This document shows, in pieces, positions 22,488 to 35,355 of a DNA stretch of 64,000 nucleotides. This DNA is from Neckera pumila. Lineage: Eukaryota; Streptophyta; Bryopsida; Hypnales; Neckeraceae. The DNA is taken from the NCBI GenBank assembly GCA_963969595.1, contig OZ018415.1:2170001-2234000 (forward strand), written 5' to 3'. The translations under genes and the position numbers were made by a program. The notes below the pieces were generated by a model. That model ran no database searches. It was not told the origin of the DNA and saw nothing but the letters and a program-made list of their open reading frames with translations. The stretch's first letter is position 1. The number at the start of each line of letters is the position of its first letter.

Positions 22488-24709
22488 TACGATGGTCATG
22501 AAAGGGAAATGATAAAATCAGTTGCACCTTTACATATGCCGACCTTTCTTTCACTTGCATTTTGATGAATGAATAAGGCTTTTATTTTCATGAGATATTT
22601 GTAGAAGTTTTAATTAATGTGTTTGTGATATTTTCACTTTATACTTTCATTATCACTCTATATTATATTGCAAAAATTGACTTGTGATAATTATAAATTT
22701 GACACGTGTAAGAAGGTTTCAGACCATCTTTTATATTACAATTCAATTACCCAAATATTTTTTATGTCACTCTTTACTCATGATTTTTTATATATGATGA
22801 AATGCAAAGGTATTCATATTTTTAAACTCTTACACATATAAAAATGATATTTCATTAAAGGAACCATTATAGATTATTTAAACGCAATCTTTCATCGCAA
22901 TAAATAATGAAGGATGTACAAAAGGGATTCATTTCATTTTCAAATTAATAATCATTTTAAAACCCTAAATTCTTAATTTCTTTAATGACTATACATGCTA
23001 TATTGTAGGTGACACTAGTTTCACAAAGTTCTTCTATTTTAAATTAGCACATGCTGAAATCATAATTCACAATACTGTACTAACTTCCACAAATTTTTTT
23101 ATTAATGACACAAGTTTGGCAAGGAAAAATACTTATTCTAATAAGATAAGTCAATGTTGTTGGGTTTGATAATATTGTTGCACATACATATCATATGCTT
23201 ATATTATATGTTTAAAAAAAGTTATTTTTCTATCTTGAATACCAAATCTTTAAAACTTTGGTTGAATATTGATAATTTGTATTACCTACAACCAAACCAT
23301 GGTGTCAAATAACACTACTACATGAGTTGTTCTTAATCCCTAAGCACTTTGATTTTCATACTTAAGATGATGATCAAAGTGCTTCAAACCAATGTTTCAT
23401 CCAAATACTTTCCCATTCATTCAAAGCAATATCCAAATCTTTAAGACTTACTACACAGCTTTTACAAGCACATATGGAAGATTTTTTTTTCAAAATGTTA
23501 TTCTTTCTGGTGACATCTATTTAAAAAAATTGTATCATATTTTTTCATCTAAAAAGGGCACTCAATGCTTTATATCACCAAAAATTCAAATACAAATGAG
23601 AAAAGAAGAATTGTTCGTCTTCCAAAACTTGGATTTTGTTTTTGGCAACATTAATCAGGGTCTCAATAATCATGAATTGTCAAAGTTCACAATTTCATCC
23701 TTTTAGCATGACCAAAAGTATGAGACACTTTTGCCCCCACCTCCCCCTAACTCAAAAATAACTCAACTATTGGTCACACTAGACATAAATTTTTCCCCTC
23801 CCAATGCTGTTGATTTGATATACAAAAAACAATGGCACAATATACAAAAAGAACATCTTATTCGCCTATCGCATCTCCAAACAAAAAACAAAATAATTTT
23901 GATACAAACATAGAATACGGACTATATATAAATTTCTAATATGGTACAAGGTATCGCCACGACTTTATATTGGCGACATATTATGTTATCACATATCAAT
24001 TGTAATCTCAAAGCTTCACAAAAAATATAAATATATATAGGAGGTACTCAATTATTTCACCAAAAACGTATATATTCATCAATTCACTCACTTAATGAGT
24101 GAATTCATTTGTAACAACTTGATCTCCTTAGTTTTGAGCTCCAAAAATCAAAGTACCCCCCTCTCCAAATCAAGTTTCCCACTTACCCTCTATTCTTGGA
24201 ATATAAGTCTTCAACTCTTTTCAACACCCACTATTGTACAAAATGCCTTGCTAGGTTTATGTAACCTATCCACAAAGCCTTCAATCAAAGTTACACCCCC
24301 AATACACCCTCTCCAATCTCCAATCTTATTCGTAACCCTCTCCCGTCACTTTTCATTGCCACAAGGTGCAATGCATTGAAAAAGTTGTAGACAAGATGAA
24401 ACACAATCCCATCCTCTCCAAAAGATGTTGAATACCTCTACTCTAATGACTAACATAAATGAAGAGTCTGTTAGGAGTAGTTCTACTATCCAAGCTATAA
24501 ATCCTCCCCCCACACTCTCCACTAGATCTCTAAATCTCCATAAAGCTTTATATCTCCAAGATCTGACTCTCCATGGATCTCTAAATCTCCATAAAACTCT
24601 TAAATGTTCAAGATTTGACAGTCTTGATCTAGTTTGAAGGAGAGGGTTATGTCCAATACCAGACTCCCACCTCCCAGCCAGACGTCGCCAGTGCCCAAAT
24701 TCTCCAGCA

Positions 24710-27533
24710 CTATTTCAACCGCGACTGCTGCCTCTTCCTCTCGATGCTTCCATTGGCTCCATACAACTCTTGATACAAGGGCCGAATGCGCAGGATCAGA
24801 ATCATATTCAGCATGCTTCCCAAAGCGCACATCCCCGCCATGACCGTGAACACCGACCGGAAGCAATGCGGTCCGTAGCACTTGGGAGGGTCATTATCTC
24901 CTACCGAAACTGAAAAAGATGAGAAATCTGCTGCACTTGAAAACCCGGAAGAGCCTGAAAATCCTGAAAACCCGGAAGAACTGGCTGAAGAGTTTGAAGA
25001 GTTTGAGAATGTGGAGAATTGGGTCAGCTGGTTCATGGCGCCCGTGAGATGCGGCACCTTGGAAGCCTCCCGGTCATACAACCAGCCGGCCAGCAAGCCG
25101 GAGAAGAGGAAGGAGCCCAGAGGGATGTTGAGGATGAGAAAGTTGTAGATCATGCCGAAGTGCTTCAACCCGAAAAGCTCCGAGGCGGTAGGGACGGTGA
25201 TGGAGATGTGGACGCCGTAGCAGACGCCGACGATGATGGAGCCCAGGTAGAGAGATCCGGGGGCCGCTTTGGCGAACAGGATGTAGCCGAAGAAGAGAAA
25301 GACTTGGGCGATGGCCATCCATACTGGTCGTGGAATGGCTGCTTTCCTGTACAAAACAACCCACGACACACATGATTAGCAGATACTTCCATAAGATCCA
25401 CACAATTGGCATGAAACAGGGGCATGAAACACTTTTCAGTTCTCAAATGGGGGAAAAATATCCCAAGTATTTTGAAGGCTCACAATACTTTGGGCTCACA
25501 ATCATGGAAGGCTGAATTCAGAAAGAAAATTTTGAAATCTCAGGAGAAATTGCAAGCTCTAAAAACTCATAAATTGGAGTTATGGTAGTAGATTTCAATG
25601 AACAATTGAACGAAACTAGCTATGCGGGTTCCACTTCTGTAGCATGGCTTCTGAAAATGGCGAGACGTGTGTTCTAATGAGACTTTGATCCTAAGAATGC
25701 AGGCAATTAGGCATGGAAGTCGTCACGAGATTAGCACATAAAATTAATTAGCAAGTAATGGACCACGATACTACTTAGACTTTGATCCTAGAATGCAGGC
25801 CATTACGCATAAACGTAGTCACGAGATTAGCACATAAAATTAATTTGCAAGCAATGAACTACAAACTGTCAGAGACGTACTTGACATAATACTCCGAGAT
25901 GGCGCCCGCGCCGATGCGTCCAAAGAATCCCCAAATGCTGATGAGCGAGATGAAGATCGACACGTCAGTGAATCCCTGCGCTTCCCCAATCTGTCCCAAG
26001 TTGTTGATCGCCGTGATGCCCGTGCCAATTCCGCACAGGAACGTGAGGAAGAGCAACCAGAAATCGAGTGTCATCAACGCTTCGCCCAGACTATGATTTT
26101 CCCCAAGCACAGGAGCCCTCTTCGCCACTTCCTTCTTCACTGGCTCCACTTCAGGCCCTCCCTCAATCCTCGTCACGTCATCAGGAGATTGCATGGCAAT
26201 GGCATTCTCTTCCTCCAGAAGTGGCTTCGTGACGCCACTTTTCGCCGAGTCCGTTTTGTTGTAGACACGGAGCATGAGCTTGAGAGGAACCACCAGAGGG
26301 GCGATGAGGAAGAGGAGGAGCACGACCGCGAAGAGCTTGAACTGGAACGACGTGAACGGGAAGAAAAATTCGAGGAGCGTGAAGGCGAGCAGGTAGAAGG
26401 CGAGCGAGAGGGAGATCCAGTTGATAATGGCGAACCCGGTGTTCTCCTCCGTGTCTTCTTCCGCGCTCGTGGAGGCCGGAACCTCCGTGAGGAAGGCAAT
26501 GGCGGTGAAACAGACTATCATGGGGAGGAAAGTGAGCAGGAGGAGGAAGGAGGACGCCTCGCTGGTGAAAAGAGCTGTGCAGAGTTGTGTGAAGATGGCG
26601 GTGCTCAGTCCGATGTAGCCCTTCAAGGTCCCCGTGACGGTCCCGCGACTGCGAGGAAAGTTACGCATGCACGTCACCAGCACTGCTGTGTTCATCCACG
26701 TCGTGCTGTTGCCGCCCATGCACAATACCACGCACATCTGCACAGAACTCCAACAAAGAGCTCAGCGAAAATTCCGCGGTGAATCATAGTCGACATTAAG
26801 AGCTGCCAATGGGAGGCGCAAAAAGATCTCAGTACTTGAAACCCTATCTGCAAATTACACGCTAACGAACATGACGATGAACTTCCAACGTGGGAAACAT
26901 CATTGAAGATTGCAAGTATACTAATAAATGGCAACCTCCGACGACGGAAGTGACCACTTTGAATCACCCTACTTCCAATCCCAATCCGAAACCGCCCCAT
27001 AGACTCATTGACTGAACAAACTCAAGTGCGAGGGCAACAGGGCAAGAACGTGCATATAGAATGCCCGACAATGCGTCAGAAAATCAATTTAAAATGCTCG
27101 GAAAACCATCGCCATCTAAAGTGCACGGAAAAACCGCCAGACATCAAATGCACAAAAATCTGAACGTAGAAGGCGAGAGAAGAGACCCGCAACGTACCTG
27201 CCAATACGAAGGCGGGTTGATTTTCTCAGAGATGACGAGATACTGCGTGCCATAGCCAATAGCGCCCTCGAGTGCCCCAATGAGCAAGATGAGCCAAGTG
27301 GGGAGATAATCCGCGAGCAGCCCGGCGACCAAGCCAAACGACTTACCCACGTCTTTCGCCACGCCCAGGTTGTTGAGCTGCGTCTGGTTGTAGTTCATCA
27401 CGTCCTTGAGCGCCGGCGAGTAGTTGGCGAATGTGTAGTTGTTCCCGGCGATCGATTGCACCCATATCGCGGTCACGAACCCCACCCATTTCTTACTGAT
27501 GCGCGAGTATTTCGAATCCGCCATTGCCGTCAT
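24710..27533 (-). CDS. Nodulin-like / NFD4-type MFS transporter
   Basis: Three exons, 27533-27198, 26737-25881 and 25346-24710, join in phase to 609 residues with GT-AG introns. Exon 1 carries the Nodulin-like start (KKWVGFVTAIWVQSIAGNNY, then FANYSPALKDVMNYNQTQLN). Exon 2 continues with CMRNFPRSRGTVTGTLKGYIGLS, a central acidic loop containing KPLLEEENA, and LDFWLLFLTFLCGIGTG; exon 3 has SIIVGVCYGVHISITVPTAS. About twelve hydrophobic segments are spread over the protein. The family is a plant major facilitator group whose substrates are mostly unknown. The last extracytosolic loop (residues about 510-553) carries an unusual Ser/Phe/Gly-rich insertion. Start is the first ATG (MTAMADSKYS); the ATG three codons later is equally possible. 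Confidence 0.9.
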
Positions 27534-29240
27534 CGCAACCTCTCAAAAATCTCTCAAAAACCAATACCAAAGTTGTGCCCGCTTCTCCCCTGCCTCCGCA
27601 ACCACTCTCTAACTCTCCGACGTTCCTCCTGCCGTTGCGAACACAACAGAATTCTTCCTCTACGAAAACAAAATCACAACCGCCGTGTACGTACCAGATG
27701 CTCGATCCTCTGCCTCGTCAATCAAAACCTCTCAAACCTCGCTGTCTCCAAGGACCCTCCGGCCATTGCCAACAACAGGATCATTACAGAGTCCCGGAAT
27801 CTACGAAGTACCAGCAACTACCCACTTCATCACAAACGCTCGTTGAAGATAGAAAGCCACCACTCAGGCGCAAATGGGAACTCATCATCAAAGCTGGTGG
27901 AATAAGGAGTCTGACCTGTACACCGACCAGCCGAGTCAGTCTCCGGCTCGAAAAAGGTGACGACCCCGGCTCTCGAGATTCAAAACGCAATTACCAGATG
28001 CTGAAACTCACTTTGCTTTCTTATTAAGCTTAGTCTACGAATGAACCCCAGTGAGTAACTTAACTGAGTCCCAAGAAGGAAACTTGACGGGTCGAAAGCA
28101 AAGGAGTCGCCGTGAGTCGTCCGTCAAAATGAGGAGACTCGTAGCCATGCAGGACACTTGCGTCGTCCTGGTTCGCGCACAACTTGCGCCCGTTTCCAAT
28201 TCGTCCCCTGTCCTTCGCTTCCTTTTGTCTCGGTCGGAGGAAAAGCAGCGGAAGTTCATGCACACCGCTCAAGGTCCCAACTTCCGCCCGCCTCGATTGG
28301 AACGGCCTGAATACTCTACTCTAGCTTGAAGAGGAGGAACGGGCTTGCACTTGCGCTTTGGACCGGACTTTGCTTGGGGCTTGACCTTGCACAGTTTGCA
28401 CCTTGGTCTGAGGGCAACAATAACGGAACATACGACTTAAGTTGAAGCACCCTGGCGACGTTACGCGGGGCCCAATTTGACGGAACTGCGCCGGTCTCTC
28501 TGGGATCCGTAGCGTCACGGGCTCATCACGACCATTGCGTATTGAATTCCAGGTGCCCTAGTCCTGTACGTACGTAATTCTTCTTCTTATTATTATTATT
28601 ATTATCACGAGGAACCTGATTACTGGTACAGTGATTAATTAGTGTGTGCATGGCCTGGCAACGTGACGAGCGTTCCTCGGGGCGGTGAGTGGCTACGGCG
28701 GGGTTGGTGAATTTGGACCTTGGTCAACCTACTACTGCTCTTCGAACGTCCTTTCTTGGCTCTGACCGTCCAAAGGTGGAGGCTTTGCATCAACTGGAGA
28801 GCTAGGGAGAGTAAAAGTTTGAGTAGTGCCGTACTCCAGAACTGACCGAAACCACTTCAAAGAATTTAAAATTGAAGGGCTGAAGCGTAATCTCAGCTCT
28901 GACTTTTTTTTTTGCATCTGTGGCAGTTCGATGGTGTTTCATCCGCAAGCAGGATAGTTTGTTTGTAACTGCACGATATTCATCTACGAAGGCAACAATT
29001 ACATGAGTTTTAATCCAGGGATAGAGCTAGTTACGCTTTGTAACCGACTCGCCACCTCCCAGTGGCTTGAAGGTTACCTGGTTCCTAACTACTTGTTTTT
29101 TATTGGCTCTGGATTGCATGTGAGGAAGCTTTGCATTAGTAGAAGCTACATGTGAAGAAGGTGGAGTTGGGTACCTTACTCAAAAAGTGTGCCAGCCCTT
29201 GAGGGATAAGTTACAACCAATTAGAGTACAGTTGCTTATT
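27534..29240. other. upstream region of the MFS gene, no supported gene
   Basis: The first few hundred bases upstream of the MFS start are likely its 5' UTR and promoter. Several frames of 60 to 167 codons exist on both strands but overlap one another and resemble nothing that I know. A short (tta)n run is near 28,587. Confidence 0.45.
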
Positions 29241-30100
29241 TTTTCTTGTGACACACATCTCAATTTCATTCAACAGCGAGAAAATTACACAAATGTTCTT
29301 TAGTGGCAAATCTACCATGGAAGGTGATATGAGATTTTTCATGTCAAGATCACAGTAACCATAAATAGCTAATTACTTGGTTATTGATTTAGGTATCTAA
29401 GTTATACCAAATTACATTTGAATAAGCAATTGAGTCAGGTTGAAATGTTACTTTATTGAATCAATTTATTCAAAAGTACAATATTGTGGTGATATTGATC
29501 CTTTGTCTATATAATATTGTTAGTTGCAGGTACCTTTTGCCTTCTCCAATATGTGAGGCACCTTTAATAAAAGTTCTATGATTGTTTATTTGGCTCTAAC
29601 CTCAAAGCCTAGGGATGAGTGGTACCCATGGTCCAAACCATTGCTTAGTTAGTCTAATTAGGCTTAGACTATTAGCTCTATCCCGCCAATGATGTCTTGC
29701 CATGAACTACTGAACTCCCAAAGGAACAAGTGACCATTCAATGTACACAAGAAATCTCGGATAGTTGCTTACAAAGTCAACTTTGGATGGATGTTCATGA
29801 AATTTTGACGAATGTTGTAAACACATACAACCTTGGTATGATAAAATATTCTTTTCAATCTGGTGCTTGGATCGAAAGTTCTATTGTTTTAAAACTTTTG
29901 GATAGCTTAGATAGCATTTGCAAAATTCTTCTTTTATTTTTGGCAAATATAAATATATATTTATGTAGGGTAAATATGGCAAATATGTAAATAAACATAA
30001 TATAGGATGCAACTGTCAAAAATATCAATCTATGAGGAGTTAAAGTTTGTTGAAGTTTGTTGACTCTATCGGACAAGATCAGGGAAAAAAACTTTTCTTT
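29241..30100 (+). repeat. segmental duplication, left copy
   Basis: This block is similar in order to 31,830-33,310: shared phrases are 'aggtatctaagtt', 'cacatttgaataagcaattga' (in part), 'gccttct', 'caatatgtgagg', 'agttctatgatt', 'gtccaaaccattgcttagtt', 'tgatgtcttgccatgaacta' and 'caaccttggatggatgtt'-like text. The start also resembles 30,780-30,850 ('ttcattcaaca', 'ggtggcaaatc'). It lacks the two insertions present in the right copy. Confidence 0.7.
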
Positions 30101-30899
30101 TTAACTTCAAATATTATAATCTTTTTATATATACAATCCAAATTTCTAAAAACTTTCCTCACATTCACGTATTTAACTTGATATGAATGAAAATTGCTAT
30201 ACAAATTTATAAATACAAGGTGAATGCAAGAAACACTTAAAGAAACACCCTAGTTTTTTATTTTCTTTTGGCCATAATTTTGTGTTTTAGCTCCAAATGA
30301 CTTAAAATTTATAGAAAAGCTACTCATAACCATTATACACCTTTTTCAATTTTCCAAGATTTTTCAAAAATAATTTATTATTTTTAAATAGCTTCAATAA
30401 TTTCTCTTAATGGATGATTTCGGGGGGGTTCGCACTTTTTTTAACCCAAAAAAATGAACTCTAAGCTGAAATTTGGAGAGAAGGGTCTTTTAGTAGACTT
30501 ATAGATTTGGTGCAAAGGATTTTTAAAAATACTCACTTTTAGGTGGTGTAGAAGTCCATAAAAATAGCTTCATTCTGCATTTTTTTCAAAAGGTATGAAA
30601 CATTATTTTGGTGAGTTTTTTGGTCAAATCCCATCACCAAAAAGTTTCTCAAATGGGAATTTTATAGATTTTTTTAAAAAAAAGACCCTATTTTTCAAAA
30701 ATTAAAATGTCAAAAGTGGTATTTTCTTCACTGGTTTTAGGGTGAATTCTATGTCCAAAATTCTAGTGAAGAAAATACCACTTTTGTAGCACACATCAAG
30801 ATTTCATTCAACAACAAGAAAATGACACGAACCTCCTTTGGTGGCAAATCCACCACAGAAGTTGATCTTGGATTCTTCGTAAAGGCCCAAGGCCTTTTT
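30101..30899. other. AT-rich spacer, no gene seen
   Basis: Sequence between repeat copies without a coding frame that I can support. The end (30,780-30,890) is a partial further copy of the start of the duplicated block at 29,250. Confidence 0.45.
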
Positions 30900-31825
30900 T
30901 CTGCCCATAAACACCCAAAACTGCCATTTTTATAGCAAAGAGTAAAAAGAACCAAAAAAATGTCTTTTCTTGCACACGTAGCTGTGGGATCTTAGACCTA
31001 ACTAGTATGAGTATGTGTGGAAAAAAATTCAGAACTTTTGGCAACAAAGATTGCAAGATGTCTACAAATAAAGTGAAAAAAGTAAATTTTCAGCACATTG
31101 CAGGACTAGATTTTATGACTTTGAACATTTTTAACTTAAATTTTTTGCACTACATAGTTTTGAGCTTTAAATCTTTATAGTGGAGAATTGAATTGAGAGT
31201 CTAAGGAAAAAAAATTCAAAAAAAATTAATTTTCATTCTTAAAAAAATTGTTTAGTAGAAGTAGGTTTGAGATAGAAGGAAAATCTAAAACATTAATATC
31301 TTTTATATAGAATTATAATGCATTAATCCCAATGGTGATATTGTTCTAGCAAGCAAGCTAAACCATGTGAAACTTTTTTTTTTAATTGCAAAAATTACAT
31401 TCCAAAATGAATCCTACAAGTTCTTTCTTCAAAAAGATGCTCTATTGCCCAAAAAATAAGATTGTCCATAAGTTTCTCAGGAAAAATCAAAATGAAATGA
31501 ATCAAAGATTTTCATTTAGACAAAAATCTAATCTATAAGAAAAAATAATTTAAAAAAGAAATTCGAATTTTTGCAAAAAAAAACTTGTTGCCGCCCCCCC
31601 CCCCCCCCCGCCCCCCCCCCCCCCCCCCCCCCCCCTTCCTCCTATTTTGAGCTTATTTGGGCATAACTTTTGTTCCCGGGCACTGATTGAAAAAAAAACT
31701 ATATTCATGCAAAGCTTAGCACTTTTCCTATCTTCAGAAAAAATTTCAGAAAATCACGACAAAAATTTAGCCCGTAGATACCTGCCCAAAATTCCATTTG
31801 TCCCCCGAAGGGACAATAGTTACTT
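30900..31825 (+). repeat. dispersed repeat copy B
   Basis: The most complete plus-oriented copy of the dispersed repeat. It begins near 'gtgggatctta' and ends at 'cccgaagggacaatagt'. It matches copy A (1-410) over its right half and copy D (36,970-37,830) over its full length, though with much divergence. It contains the poly-C run at 31,594-31,635. Confidence 0.7.
31594..31635. repeat. poly-C tract
   Basis: Forty-one cytosines in 42 bases, interrupted by one G at 31,610. In other copies of the same dispersed repeat the corresponding site is only 'gctgcccctctccc' (copy A) or 'gctgcccggtctccccc' (copy C, reverse strand). Confidence 0.95.
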
Positions 31826-31999
31826 CGTTATTGATTAAGGTATCTAAGTTCTACCAAATCACATTTGAATAAGCAATTGATTGCAAGTTGACATGTTATT
31901 TTATTGAAGTAATTTCTGCAAAAGTACAGTTCTGTAGTGACATTGGTCCTATGTTCATATAACATTATTAAAATTGGTTAAAAGTATCATTTTGCCTTC

Positions 32000-32584
32000 C
32001 TTGTCTCCAAGCAGCCTCAAAATTGAGGGAAGATTCCCTCCATCTAAGTCATTCATATGGATCCATGGTAGAGATAGAAAGGAGGGCTCCCTTCGGCCCG
32101 ATATCCTAGGGACATTTGGAGTTCCACCTCATTGTATGGTGAAAACATTAAAAAAAAATTCTTTGCATTTAGGGTCCTGGTTGTAATGTCAATTTTTTAA
32201 ATATTTTTTAATAAAACCAAAATATGTAAGCTAGAAATAGAGGTTATCCCTTCATATTTATCCTCAATTGCGCTACGCACCTTGTTACTTAAGTTATGCA
32301 CCTAACAGCGTTCCTCTCTAGGCTCCGCTATAAAGGATTTAGGTGCTACAATATAATTACAACATTTTATTTTCAAGGAAAACCTTAGGGTAGGTGGATT
32401 GCATTTGAGCGGGGGCAAAATTTCCGCCTGGGCAAGTAGCTAGGTGGACCCCAAATGCCGCTACAATCTTGAAACTGAAGCCAACCAAGCAACCATGCCT
32501 GCTCTTCCATCTCCACCGTGGATCCATCTAAAGGGCGTAGATGTAGGGAGCCCTTCCTTACATTCGAGGCTGTCTGGTTGCTTG
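32000..32584. mobile_element. non-autonomous MULE-like element with long inverted arms
   Basis: Long inverted arms pair 'gcagcctcaaaattgaggg', 'atatggatccatggtag' and 'gagggct' on the left with 'agcccttcctt', 'gtggatccatct' and 'gaggctgtctgg' on the right, over roughly 90 bases. It is flanked by identical ATTTTGCCTTC at 31,989-31,999 and 32,585-32,595, compatible with the 9-11 bp target duplications of Mutator-like elements. The paralogous block at about 29,530 has only one copy of this target, as expected for an empty site. No transposase is present. Confidence 0.7.
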
Positions 32585-32638
32585 ATTTTGCCTTCTTCAA
32601 TATGTGAGGTGCCCTCAATAGAAGTTCTATGATTCCTT

Positions 32639-32855
32639 CACTATAAGAAACCTGCGTTTTAGGTAATGAGACCCAATTCTTTTATATGGATTTTAGGTGA
32701 TGTCAATGTTGACAACCCAATGTTTTTATGTCAAGAAGAACATCCAACGTAACATCCATGTTGACATAAAAACATTGGATTGTCAATATTGACATCACCG
32801 AAAATTCATTTAAAAAAATTAGGGCTTGTTACCTAAAACATGAGTTTTTATAGTG
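32639..32855. mobile_element. CACTA-type foldback MITE
   Basis: Ends read CACTATAAGAAACC and TTTTTATAGTG, close to the CACTACAAGAAA ends of plant CACTA elements. The arms include 'gttttaggtaa' and 'ttacctaaaac', and the middle holds paired 'gatgtcaatgttgaca' and 'gtcaatattgacatc'. Flanks are 'ctt' and 'cta', an imperfect 3-bp match. The paralogous block near 29,585 lacks the element. Confidence 0.65.
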
Positions 32856-33310
32856 CTATTCACATCTAAATTCAAAGCTTGGAGAAAGTGGGATCCATTG
32901 TCCAAACCATTGCTTAGTTGAAGTAGACCTAGCTTATCAGTTCTATCCCTCCAATGCTGGCAAATGATGTCTTGCCATGAACTATTTAACTCCCAAAGGA
33001 CCAAGTGACCATTTAATATATGCAAGAAATCTTGGATACTTACTTACAAAATCAACTTTGGATGGACGTTAATAAAATTTTGACAAAAGGTGTGAACATA
33101 TCCCCCTTGGTGGAAAAAAATATTCTTTTCAATTGAGTACTTAGATCAAAAGTTATGTTGCCCTAAATCTTTTGGGTAGCTTAAGTAGCATTTGCAAAAC
33201 TCGTCCCTTATTTTGAAATTTGGTAGGTATGCAACTAATATGATGTAGGATGCAATTGTCAAAAGTATCAATCTACGAGGAGTTAAGGTTTATTGACTCT
33301 ATCGGGTAAG

Positions 33311-35076
33311 ATCATGATGATTGCATAAAAAACTGTACTATCTGTTGCGTTTTGCAAAAATTATTGTGATTTTTTATGGAATATTTTAAAACTACGAAAT
33401 CTATTTTTTTTTAAATAAAAAATATGACCAATGTATGCACATTTAAGATGAAAGTAACCACCAAAGGAAATTCAATTTAAAATTCTCTGAGTAGGAAAAC
33501 TAGAAAAGTGCAAAATCTCAAGAAAATAAATGTTTTAATTCATAAAAATAGGAAATAAATTAAACTTACATAAATAGATATTGTACATTTGTAGCAACTC
33601 TTTAGATATGGTCATTTACCACCAAAATATTTTCTTACATGTTTCAAAATGCAAGTAGAAAGAAGCTCACTTTATGGACATCTATACAACATATAATTAA
33701 TTATTTTAAGCAGTTCTTTGAGTAGTAGCTAAAAATACATTACAAGACCATCTCCACTAAATTTCAACTCCAAATTTGTTTCTTAGGGTACTAAATAGTA
33801 GTAAAAAATCCAAACTGGCAATGTGATAAAATCGGGGGCTATTATTAAATTGTAGAACATTTTTAAATTTTCCAAAAAAAAAGACAAGGTGTATAATAGT
33901 CATAAGTACATTGTCTATGAATTATGTGTCATTTGAAGTCAAAATGCAAAAGTTATGGCCAAAAAACTAAACAACATGCACCATGTGACGAAAAATAGTA
34001 CAAGTTTTACGTGCAATCATCCATCAAGAACAAAAACAATTCCTTTTAACTTCAAATATTATAATCTCTCAATATGTAAAATCAAATCTTCTAAAAACTT
34101 TCCATATATTCACATATTTAGTCTAGGGTGAGTAGGGTACTTTATACAAATTTCCTTATTTTTCTATTTTCTCTTTGTCCTAAAAGTGGAATTTTTTTGG
34201 CAATTTATGCTCCAAATGTACCTTGGTCTTTTAGGGGTTAACTTAGCATTGTCGACGTTGTGTGAAAATTTAGCAATTTAAGTCAACCAATAGTTTATGA
34301 GTCTAAGCAACCAATTCTAACAAAGCCTAATATAATACCTTCCTAACATAAGTAGAACCATTGCTTAGTTATATTACAATGTAATGGAATTGACCCGATA
34401 AAAGATGCTATGGACCAGAGTGGTCTGATGGATGACTTCACTGTTAATTGTAGAAAAAGAAAATGCACCTATTGATCCAATAATCAAAGAAGTTTGGTGA
34501 CTTCCTTGGTCATGGTGGGGTGGGTGGGGGGTGGGGGGGGGGGGGGGGGGGTGCATCCTTACAAGGTTGATCCGTCCATCCTTCCCACTAAGATTTTTAC
34601 CAAAGCATACCGTACGTGTAGGTCAGTTTCATAAATAACTCGGGAAAATTTGGAAGATGTCAAAATTTTAAAAAATTATTTACAACTATTTCGAGAAAAA
34701 TGATTGTTTTTGAGTAAAATTAGAAAAATCAGCACATTTACGCATGATTAGAAAGAATCAATCCCAAAATTAGGAGTGTCCTCATAAAGTGCCGAAAACA
34801 AAAAAAAATCCTATCTCCCTGCCAAATTGTTGAAATGGGAAAACTAAACTATTTTGAGAGGACAGTGCCGAAACTGCCCTGCATGTATCTTCCCAACATG
34901 GGTCCAACTTGTCCCCAAGGTAGGACCATTGCCTGGTTATACCATATTATACAGCACAGTTAGTACTGACCACTGTGGTATGGTGCATCCATCATCACTG
35001 GACCGTCCTGCAAATTCAACTTGAAACTTTTATTTGCAGAGTGCCAACTTACTTTCAGATTCTCATCAGTTATTGT
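33311..35076. other. AT-rich intergenic, poly-G tract
   Basis: No coding frame is supported. A G run (19 bases, 34,533-34,551) sits in a G-rich stretch starting near 34,515. Other parts are AT-rich with no clear repeat partner. Confidence 0.5.
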
Positions 35077-35355
35077 CATTAGATGATATTCGGGGGTCTT
35101 GGAGGGCCGTTTCAGGCCCATTCCCTAATCTGCCCAGATTCAGTGAATGTCGGTATGGGGGTGTCAGAATTTAAAAAAAAAATTACCAAAATTTTATTTT
35201 AAGCAAAAAAAAATTTTTTTTTTTTTTACAAAAAAAGATGTGGCAGTCATTGTGCCACGTCAGCTAGCTGCTGCTGTTACGTTCCCACAGTCTGGGAACG
35301 CAACAGACAGCAGGGGAACTCGGAGCCCTCCAAGACCCCCAGATATCATCTAATG
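35077..35355. mobile_element. CATTA-ended foldback MITE with central palindrome
   Basis: Ends CATTAGATGATATTCGGGGG and its near-complement CCCCCAGATATCATCTAATG pair over about 30 bases, including 'tcttggagggc' and 'gccctccaaga'. The centre carries gatgtggcag, six bases, tgccacgtca (35,237-35,262), and a 'gttcccacagtctgggaac' hairpin lies at about 35,281. It is one of the best preserved members of this family in the window. Confidence 0.75.

Larger units (their letters stand above)
19901..24709. other. AT-rich intergenic region with MITEs, no gene seen
   Basis: Nothing between the two minus-strand genes resembles a protein. The listed repeats account for about 800 bases; the rest is AT-rich sequence without recognisable structure. 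A 20-bp phrase 'gatctctaaatctccataaa' occurs twice (about 24,523 and 24,576) as a small degenerate duplication near the 3' end of the MFS gene. Confidence 0.5.
31830..33310 (+). repeat. segmental duplication, right copy, with two insertions
   Basis: Paralogue of 29,390-30,070. The alignment is interrupted twice: by a MULE-like element at 32,000-32,584 and by a CACTA-type MITE at 32,639-32,855. Outside these the order of phrases is the same in both copies. Confidence 0.7.

Noticed and set aside
24882..26782. Long plus-strand frames such as the 229-codon one at 26,093
   Set aside because: They are antisense shadows of the MFS exons; acidic and Arg-rich low-complexity content follows from the opposite reading frame.
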